A stretch of 6,348 bases of DNA from Deltaproteobacteria bacterium (lineage in GTDB: Bacteria; Desulfobacterota; Desulfarculia; Adiutricales; Adiutricaceae): contig JAITIH010000162.1 of NCBI GenBank assembly GCA_031279525.1, positions 1 through 6,348 of the forward strand, in the 5' to 3' direction. Shown piece by piece: positions 1-3,984 of this stretch. The notes below the pieces were generated by a model. That model did not search any database. It was given only the letters and a program-made list of their open reading frames with translations, and was not told where the DNA came from. Numbering within the stretch: position 1 is the stretch's first letter; the number at the start of each line of letters is the position of its first letter. The position numbers and the translations under genes were made by a program.

Positions 1-1
1 C

Positions 2-745
2 AACAACATCTACATCATCGACCTTCAAAAGACGGTCCAACTCTTCAAAACCGCCTACCAGTTCGTGGTGGACACGGTTTCCCAGGGCCGTAGCGTCCTT
101 TTCGTGGGCACGAAAAAGCAGGCTTCCGACGCCATTCAGGAAGAAGCCAACCGGGCCGGCATGTTTTTCATTAACTCCCGGTGGCTGGGCGGCACCCTGA
201 CCAACTTCGTGACCATCAAGAAAAGCATCGAGCGGCTCAAGAAGCTCGAGCAGATGAAGGCCGACAACTCCATCAAAAAATACTACAAAAAAGAGATCAT
301 CCAGTTGGAAAACCAGATGGTCAAGCTGCGCAAGAACCTTGGCGGCATCAAGGAAATGGATCGCCTCCCCGGGGCCATTTTCGTCATCGACCCCCGGCGC
401 GAGAAGATCGCCACCGCCGAGGCCCGACGCTTAAACATTCCAGTGGTGGCCGTGGTGGACACCAACTGCGACCCCGACGAGATCGATTACATCATCCCCG
501 GCAACGACGACGCTATCCGAGCCATTAAACTCATGGCCTCCAAGATGGCCGACGCCTGCCTTGAAGGCCGAGCCCGTTGGGAAGAGCTGGCTAGAGGCGG
601 CTCCGGAGCCCCGGATAAGGACGAGGAAGGCTCCCCGGACCTTCAAGCGGAGCCCGCCGCCGCGGCTTTCCCAGTAAGCCAGCCGGCCCCGACCTCGGCT
701 CCGCCGGCCGCCCCCGCCGCGCCCGTCGAGGGCCAGGCCAACTAG
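2..745 (+). CDS. rpsB: 30S ribosomal protein S2, 5'-truncated by window edge
   Basis: S2 is a small-subunit protein of the 30S ribosome, bound at the head-body junction late in assembly and needed for S1 association. The frame is open from base 2 ([11 protein letters not shown]...). By recalled comparison with E. coli S2 (HIINLEKT), roughly 35-40 N-terminal residues lie outside the window, so no start codon is visible; the GTG at 65 is an internal valine. Family signatures seen are [11 protein letters not shown] (about 98-130), [11 protein letters not shown] (176-208), the [13 protein letters not shown] segment (about 365-403) and [23 protein letters not shown] (about 458-529). After the conserved core, from about 595, the protein carries a low-complexity acidic then Ala/Pro-rich tail of about 50 residues ending in EGQAN, longer than the short acidic end of E. 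coli S2. rpsB followed by tsf is the classical order. Identity is secure. Confidence 0.97.
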   Translation, partial: NNIYIIDLQKTVQLFKTAYQFVVDTVSQGRSVLFVGTKKQASDAIQEEANRAGMFFINSRWLGGTLTNFVTIKKSIERLKKLEQMKADNSIKKYYKKEIIQLENQMVKLRKNLGGIKEMDRLPGAIFVIDPRREKIATAEARRLNIPVVAVVDTNCDPDEIDYIIPGNDDAIRAIKLMASKMADACLEGRARWEELARGGSGAPDKDEEGSPDLQAEPAAAAFPVSQPAPTSAPPAAPAAPVEGQAN

Positions 746-847
746 GGTTAACCCCTACCCTATAGGTCGGCGACTGGCCTAATTGGCTTTTGGCCATCGG
801 CCTTTGGCCTTGGCCTTATGGCATTTAGCCCTTGGCCTTTAGCCCTT

Positions 848-916
848 GGCCTTTTGGCCTTTTGGCATTTGGCCTTTTGGCCTTTTGGCCTTTTGGCATT
901 TGGCCTTTTGGCATTT
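848..916. repeat. Tandem array of GGCCTTTT units punctuated by GGCATTT
   Basis: Direct reading gives three blocks. Bases 848-870 are two GGCCTTTT units plus GGCATTT. Bases 871-901 are three GGCCTTTT units plus GGCATTT. Bases 902-916 are one GGCCTTTT unit plus GGCATTT. Block lengths are therefore 23, 31 and 15 bp, and the 7-bp variant always closes a block. Degenerate relatives continue on both sides (about 781-847 and 917-1000). GGCC is self-complementary, so any two neighbouring units can form a small GGCC-TTTT-GGCC hairpin in RNA or single-stranded DNA. The 8-bp period rules out a simple coding repeat. The function is unknown; slippage-driven expansion is the simplest origin. Confidence 0.9.
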
Positions 917-957
917 GGCCCTTGGTCTATGGGTTTTAGCCTTTTTGGCTTTAAGGC

Positions 958-977
958 TTAAGGGCTTTGGCCCTTAA
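958..977 (+). terminator. Compact 8-bp hairpin, possible rpsB terminator or attenuator
   Basis: TTAAGGGC (958-965) and GCCCTTAA (970-977) are perfect reverse complements around a 4-base loop (TTTG). A short T run (980-983) begins two bases after the stem. This resembles a weak Rho-independent terminator on the + strand. The stem has only four G:C pairs and the T run is short, so the hairpin is certain as a sequence feature but termination is only a possibility. Confidence 0.4.
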
Positions 978-994
978 CGTTTTGGGCTATTTTT

Positions 995-1038
995 GGCTTT
1001 TAGCTTAATGGTTGGCGGCTTAACGGCTTTTAGCTTAA
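995..1038. repeat. 14-bp direct repeat GGCTTTTAGCTTAA, two copies 30 bp apart
   Basis: Identical 14-mers lie at 995-1008 and 1025-1038, separated by 16 bases. They share words (GGCTTTTAGC) with the surrounding degenerate repeat tract, so they are probably part of the same slippage or duplication history. They could be paired protein-binding sites, but nothing in the sequence shows this. Confidence 0.6.
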
Positions 1039-1092
1039 AGGCGTTTAGACTTAAGCCCTCTAAGGCCGCTTGAGCCAAGCTTCGATAAAGCC

Positions 1093-1127
1093 CTTAAGTC
1101 GCGGGCGACTCGCGCCCGCGACTTAAG
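1093..1127 (+). terminator. Perfect 15-bp inverted repeat ahead of tsf, likely terminator or attenuator
   Basis: CTTAAGTCGCGGGCG (1093-1107) pairs with its exact reverse complement at 1113-1127, leaving a 5-base loop (1108-1112). The stem has ten G:C pairs and should be very stable in RNA. An AT-rich stretch with T runs (1139-1149) starts about ten bases after the stem, too far away for a standard intrinsic terminator. The element could be a Rho-dependent or pausing site, an mRNA-stabilising 3' end for rpsB, or an operator-like dyad. An attenuator between rpsB and tsf is known in E. coli, which makes that reading plausible here by analogy. Confidence 0.55.
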
Positions 1128-1238
1128 CGCGCCAAGTTATTTATTTTTTAGACTCCGCCCCCTAAGACGGCCAGGGTCGCCAGGCGCGGGCCAAATGGCC
1201 TACGCCTTATAGCCTACTTGGCCCTAAATGGGGAATCT

Positions 1239-1247
1239 GGAGGGGAG
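1239..1247 (+). promoter_or_regulatory. Ribosome binding site deciding the tsf start
   Basis: The purine run GGAGGGGAG ends seven bases before the ATG at 1255. It lies inside the reading frame if the earlier in-frame ATG at 1228 is used, and that ATG has no comparable purine run upstream. Together with the family N-terminus ([15 protein letters not shown]), it fixes the start at 1255. Confidence 0.85.
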
Positions 1248-1254
1248 ACGAAAA

Positions 1255-2181
1255 ATGGCGATCACCTCGCAAATGGTCAAAATATTGCGCGACAAAACCA
1301 ACGCCGGGATGATGGACTGTAAAAAAGCCCTCACCGAATGCGAAGGAGACATTGAAAAAGCCGTCGACTGGCTGCGCCAAAAAGGCTTGCTCACGGCCCG
1401 CAAAAGGTCAGGCCGAGCCACGAAGGAAGGCCTGGTCCTGGCCGCCGAAAGCCCGGACGGCCAAAAAGGGGCCTTGGTCGAGCTCAACACTGAGACCGAC
1501 TTCGTGGCCAAGATGGACTCTTTCCGGGAGCTGACCCAAAACGTGGCCAACTTCCTTTTGGAGGCCCCACAGGCCCCTAAAGACGTGGAGGAGCTTTTGG
1601 CTCATAAATGTCCCACTTGCGGCAAGCTCATAGGGGAATTGATCCAAGGGGCCGTGGGCACGACCGGCGAGAACATGAAGCTGCGCCGCTTCGCCGTCCA
1701 CTCGGCCCAAGGCGGCCTGGTCCACTCCTACATTCACATGAACGGCCGGCTCGGGGTCCTTATAAACCTTAAGGTCGAAAAGCCAGGGGCCGCGGCCGTG
1801 GAGCTGGCCCATAATCTGGCCATGCAGATCGCCGCCGCCAACCCCTTGGCCATTACGGTTAAAGACGTGCCCCCGGCCATTTTAGCCCGGGAGCGGGCCG
1901 TCTACGAGGCCAAAGCCGACGAGGAAGCCGAGGCCCGAATTCAGAAAAACCCTAAAAAACCCTTGGACAAAGCCTCCTTGGTGGCCAAGATAGTCGAGGG
2001 CCAGATCAAGAAGTTCTATTCCGAGGCGGTCTTAATGGAACAGCCCTACGTCAAGGAGCCGGCCAAATCCATCTCCCAGATCGTCAAAGAGGCCGCCCCC
2101 GCGGTCGGCCAGGCCGAAGTCGTTCAATTCGCCAGGTTCCAGCTGGGCGAGGAGCTGGAAGGCGAAAGCTCCGAAGGGTAG
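1255..2181 (+). CDS. tsf: Elongation factor Ts
   Basis: EF-Ts is the cytosolic guanine-nucleotide exchange factor that recycles EF-Tu from its GDP to its GTP form during translation elongation. The 308-residue product begins with the UBA-like helical domain (residues about 3-45, with [17 protein letters not shown]). The EF-Tu contact motif TDFVAK follows at 81-86. Two core subdomains are recognisable, one around [11 protein letters not shown] (138-147) and [13 protein letters not shown] (158-170), the other with [13 protein letters not shown] (186-198) and [21 protein letters not shown] (246-266), so this is the long EF-Ts type. It is somewhat longer than the 283 residues of E. coli. Oddities are a CPTCG pair (Cys119 and Cys122) in the first core subdomain and extra charged residues around 220-240. 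The start at 1255 rather than 1228 rests on the ribosome binding site and on homology. A terminator follows the stop codon. Confidence 0.97.
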   Translation: MAITSQMVKILRDKTNAGMMDCKKALTECEGDIEKAVDWLRQKGLLTARKRSGRATKEGLVLAAESPDGQKGALVELNTETDFVAKMDSFRELTQNVANFLLEAPQAPKDVEELLAHKCPTCGKLIGELIQGAVGTTGENMKLRRFAVHSAQGGLVHSYIHMNGRLGVLINLKVEKPGAAAVELAHNLAMQIAAANPLAITVKDVPPAILARERAVYEAKADEEAEARIQKNPKKPLDKASLVAKIVEGQIKKFYSEAVLMEQPYVKEPAKSISQIVKEAAPAVGQAEVVQFARFQLGEELEGESSEG

Positions 2182-2200
2182 TTTCCGGGGCGTCGTCTAT

Positions 2201-2227
2201 GGGGGGGTCGAAAACCCCCCTTTTTTT
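2201..2227 (+). terminator. Rho-independent terminator between tsf and pyrH
   Basis: A run of seven G (2201-2207) is followed by the loop TCGAAAA (2208-2214), six C (2215-2220) and seven T (2221-2227). This gives six G:C pairs, optionally closed by a G:U pair, and then a uninterrupted U-tract: the standard intrinsic terminator layout. It ends only 22 bases before the pyrH start codon. pyrH must therefore be reached by read-through of this hairpin or from a promoter inside the tsf 3' end. Partial attenuation is the simplest reading. Confidence 0.85.
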
Positions 2228-2238
2228 GCCGGGTTTTC

Positions 2239-2244
2239 GGGAGG
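2239..2244 (+). promoter_or_regulatory. Ribosome binding site of pyrH
   Basis: GGGAGG sits five bases before the ATG at 2250 and selects it over the in-frame ATG at 2199, whose extra 17 codons would run through the terminator hairpin. The C6 arm of that hairpin (2215-2220) could alternatively pair with this site with one mismatch, so hairpin formation might affect its accessibility. That last point is speculative. Confidence 0.8.
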
Positions 2245-2249
2245 CCGCC

Positions 2250-2978
2250 ATGGAAAGCCGCGATTACCGCTACAAGACCGTTCTTTTGAAAATCTCCGGC
2301 GAGGCCCTCCAAGGGTCTTTGGGGTTTGGGCTCGACCCCGACACCGTGGAGGACATCGCCGCGCAGATCGCCGAGGTGGCCCGCGACGGGGTCCGCTTGG
2401 GCCTCGTCATCGGCGGGGGCAACATATTTCGGGGCCAGGCCTTAGCCGAGCGGGGTCTTAACCGGGTGACCGGCGACCACATGGGCATGCTGGCCACGGT
2501 CATTAACGCCCTGGCCATGCAGGACTCCCTAGAGCGTCAGGGCCTGGAGACCCGGGTCCAGAGCGCCATCACCATGGTGGAGTTCGCCGAGCTCTACATC
2601 CGGCGGCGGGCCATCCGCCACCTGGAAAAGGGGCGCGTGGTCATCTTCGCCGCCGGCACCGGCAACCCCTATCTGACCACGGACACGGCCGCCGTCTTGC
2701 GGGCCAACGAGATCGGGGCCGACGTCATCCTAAAGGCCACGCGGGTGGACGGCGTTTACGACCGCGACCCCCAGATCGACCCCACGGCCATCCGCTTTCA
2801 GGAAATTTCGTATTTAGAGGTCATTAACCGCCGGCTTAAGGTCATGGACGCCACGGCCATGTCTTTGGCCATGGAAAACGGGCTCGAGACCATCGTCTTC
2901 GACCTCCGGAAAAAAGGCAACATCAAGAAAACCATCATGGGCGAGCCGGTGGGGACCTTAGTCAAAATCGGCGACTAG
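2250..2978 (+). CDS. pyrH: UMP kinase (uridylate kinase)
   Basis: PyrH phosphorylates UMP to UDP with ATP in the cytosol, an essential step of pyrimidine nucleotide supply. It belongs to the amino-acid kinase family and forms hexamers that are typically activated by GTP and inhibited by UTP. The product has 242 residues, against 241 in E. coli. Visible motifs are the N-terminal KISGEAL (14-20), the glycine-rich GGGNIFRG (55-62), [10 protein letters not shown] (75-84) of the UMP site, the [11 protein letters not shown] segment (135-145), [13 protein letters not shown] (162-174), and a C-terminal GEPVGTLV (231-238). The start at 2250 follows the GGGAGG site and gives the usual family N-terminus. 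frr follows after 14 bp, so the two are probably co-transcribed. Nothing appears broken. Confidence 0.97.
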   Translation: MESRDYRYKTVLLKISGEALQGSLGFGLDPDTVEDIAAQIAEVARDGVRLGLVIGGGNIFRGQALAERGLNRVTGDHMGMLATVINALAMQDSLERQGLETRVQSAITMVEFAELYIRRRAIRHLEKGRVVIFAAGTGNPYLTTDTAAVLRANEIGADVILKATRVDGVYDRDPQIDPTAIRFQEISYLEVINRRLKVMDATAMSLAMENGLETIVFDLRKKGNIKKTIMGEPVGTLVKIGD

Positions 2979-2980
2979 TC

Positions 2981-2984
2981 GGAG
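2981..2984 (+). promoter_or_regulatory. Ribosome binding site of frr
   Basis: GGAG lies eight bases before the ATG at 2993 and three codon-lengths after the pyrH stop. No terminator or promoter-like element fits in the 14-bp gap, which supports co-transcription of pyrH and frr. Confidence 0.7.
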
Positions 2985-2992
2985 ATGTTCTC

Positions 2993-3550
2993 ATGCTTCA
3001 GGAAATATACGCGGACTTAAAAGGCCGCATGGAAAAGACCTTGACCGCCCTGGCTCGGGACTATCAGAAGATCCGAACGGGCCGAGCCACCCCGGCCCTT
3101 TTGGACGGTTTGGCGGCCAATTACTATGGGACCGCCACCCCCTTAAACCAGATGGCCTCCATCACCGTCCCCGAGGCCAGGCTGCTCTTGATTCAACCTT
3201 GGGATCCCACGGCCATCGGCGAGATCGAAAAGGTCATCTTAAAGTCCGAGCTTGGCCTCACCCCCCAAAACGACGGCAAGGTCATCCGGGTCAACGTGCC
3301 GCCCTTAAGCCAAGAAAGGCGCAAAGAGCTGACCAAGCTGGTTAAAAAGACGGCCGAGGAGGCTAAGGTGGCCTTGCGGGCCATCCGCCGGGAAGCCAAC
3401 GACCTGACCAAAGACTTAAAGAAGTCCAAAGACATAAGCGAAGACGAGCAGGCCAAGGCCGAGACGCAGATCCAAAAGATCACCGACGAGTACGTGGCCA
3501 AAGCCGACCAGGCCGCCGCGGCCAAGGAAAAGGAAATCTTAGAGTTCTGA
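2993..3550 (+). CDS. frr: Ribosome recycling factor
   Basis: RRF works with EF-G in the cytosol to split post-termination ribosomes from mRNA so that subunits can be reused. At 185 residues it has exactly the length of E. coli RRF. The three-helix-bundle domain is marked by YQKIRTGRATPALLDG (24-39) and by RRKELTKLVKK and AIRREANDLTKDLKK (109-144), including the conserved Arg132. The small beta domain spans roughly residues 40-105 (NYYGTATPLNQMASITV, then IRVNVPPLSQERR). ISEDE (148-152) and the long final helix match the family C-terminus. It closes the conserved translation block: a strong terminator starts three bases after its stop, so the uppS-cdsA-dxr genes that often follow frr elsewhere are not linked here. 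Confidence 0.98.
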   Translation: MLQEIYADLKGRMEKTLTALARDYQKIRTGRATPALLDGLAANYYGTATPLNQMASITVPEARLLLIQPWDPTAIGEIEKVILKSELGLTPQNDGKVIRVNVPPLSQERRKELTKLVKKTAEEAKVALRAIRREANDLTKDLKKSKDISEDEQAKAETQIQKITDEYVAKADQAAAAKEKEILEF

Positions 3551-3552
3551 TA

Positions 3553-3602
3553 GGCCAAAAAAAAGCTCTGGCCCGGCTCGTTTTCGGGGGCCTTTTTTGG
3601 CC
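3553..3602 (+). terminator. Terminator after frr, symmetric A-tract/T-tract hairpin
   Basis: GGCC followed by an A-run (3553-3562) mirrors six T followed by GGCC (3593-3602), giving a perfect 10-bp outer arm. Inside it, GGCCC (3570-3574) pairs with GGGCC (3588-3592) immediately before the T6 tract, which is the standard intrinsic terminator layout on the + strand. The matching A-tract means the same structure could also stop reverse-strand transcription, although no reverse gene is present here. It begins three bases after the frr stop codon. Confidence 0.85.
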
Positions 3603-3723
3603 CTAAGCTTTGGGTCCATTTCTAGCCCTAAGTTTGGGGGCCTTCTAGTCCTAAGCTTTGGGTCCTTCTAGTCCTAAGCTTTGGGTCCTTTTCTAGCCTT
3701 AGAGTTTTTAGGTCCTTTTTTTT
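3599..3723. repeat. Five degenerate copies of a ~23-bp CTAG/CCTAAGCTTTGGG repeat
   Basis: Consecutive units are 3599-3621, 3622-3644, 3645-3667, 3668-3692 and 3693-3723 (23, 23, 23, 25 and 31 bp, the last two stretched by T runs). Units two to five start with CTAG. Units one, three and four share CCTAAGCTTTGGGTCC, units three and four being identical over 23 bases, and units two and five are degenerate. Each good unit has an imperfect dyad centred on AAGCTT (CCC.AAGCTT.GGG). The array begins inside the frr terminator's closing GGCC. It does not look coding, and its role is unknown. Confidence 0.85.
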
Positions 3724-3984
3724 GGCCCCTTTTAAAAATATTTCGACTCCGATCGCCTTAAAGTCGACTAGCCCTAGCCCCGGCTAGCTAAACTCAAAGG
3801 GCCTAGCCCGGGCCGCCCTTCCCCAAAGAGCCCTAGAGCTAACCAAGGGAAGAGCTAGACCCAAAAGGGCGGGGCTAGCCCTAAATGGGCCGCAGTCAAA
3901 ACTGGCCGCCCGAAAACGGGGCCTTAGCCCCGACTGGCTTTAGCCCACGTTTTCCCCCGCCGCGCGTCGCCGAAGGGAGGGCCC
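3724..3984. other. CTAG-rich, dyad-dense leader upstream of the hydrolase gene
   Basis: No credible gene is seen here. An AT-rich patch (3730-3743) follows the repeat array and is the best place for a promoter, but no clear -35/-10 pair can be defended. Short dyads follow: TCGACT/AGTCGA (3743-3748 and 3762-3767), CTAGCC/GGCTAG (3774-3787), the palindrome GGGCTAGCCC (3872-3881), CCCG-AAAA-CGGG (3909-3920) and GGGGC-CTTA-GCCCC (3918-3931). The last two share GGG at 3918-3920 and cannot form together. CTAG occurs seven times between 3768 and 3878. This could be a structured 5' leader or decayed repeat sequence. Confidence 0.6.
3975..3980 (+). promoter_or_regulatory. Ribosome binding site of the two-hydrolase gene
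   Basis: GGGAGG ends four bases before the ATG at 3985. The N-terminus it selects is a basic stretch followed by a hydrophobic segment, as expected for a membrane-anchored protein. Confidence 0.75.

Larger units (their letters stand above)
746..1254. other. Long non-coding rpsB-tsf spacer with repeats and hairpins
   Basis: This 509-bp gap separates two genes that are usually close together and co-transcribed. I see no convincing coding frame in it. The left half is a degenerate run of TTTGGCC, TTAGCC and TTGGCC words, with a regular core array at 848-916. The middle is T-rich and G-rich (TTTTGGC, TTTTAGC, TTAAGG) on the + strand. The right part holds a perfect 15-bp inverted repeat followed by an AT-rich patch (about 1134-1150). 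The last 50 bases lead to the tsf ribosome binding site. A promoter for tsf may lie after the inverted repeat, but I could not pick a convincing -35/-10 pair. Confidence 0.8.

Noticed and set aside
65..67. GTG as a start codon for rpsB
   Set aside because: The frame is open to the window edge and the upstream codons match conserved S2 sequence, so this is an internal valine.
848..916. CRISPR-like array
   Set aside because: Units are 7-8 bp with no spacers, so the array is a simple tandem repeat.
1228..1254. Upstream in-frame ATG that would extend EF-Ts by nine residues
   Set aside because: The extension translates through the strong ribosome binding site, and the family N-terminus begins at the ATG at 1255.
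2199..2249. Upstream in-frame ATG that would extend UMP kinase by 17 residues
   Set aside because: The extension is encoded by the terminator hairpin and T-tract, and GGGAGG directly precedes the ATG at 2250, which gives the usual family start.
3599..3723. CRISPR array or insertion-sequence end
   Set aside because: The ~23-bp units are directly adjacent without unique spacers, and there is no transposase gene or target duplication.
3707..3738. Possible promoter with TTTAGG and a TAAAAA-like box in the AT-rich patch
   Set aside because: Both boxes match consensus poorly and lie in T-rich repeat sequence, so the pair cannot be told from chance.
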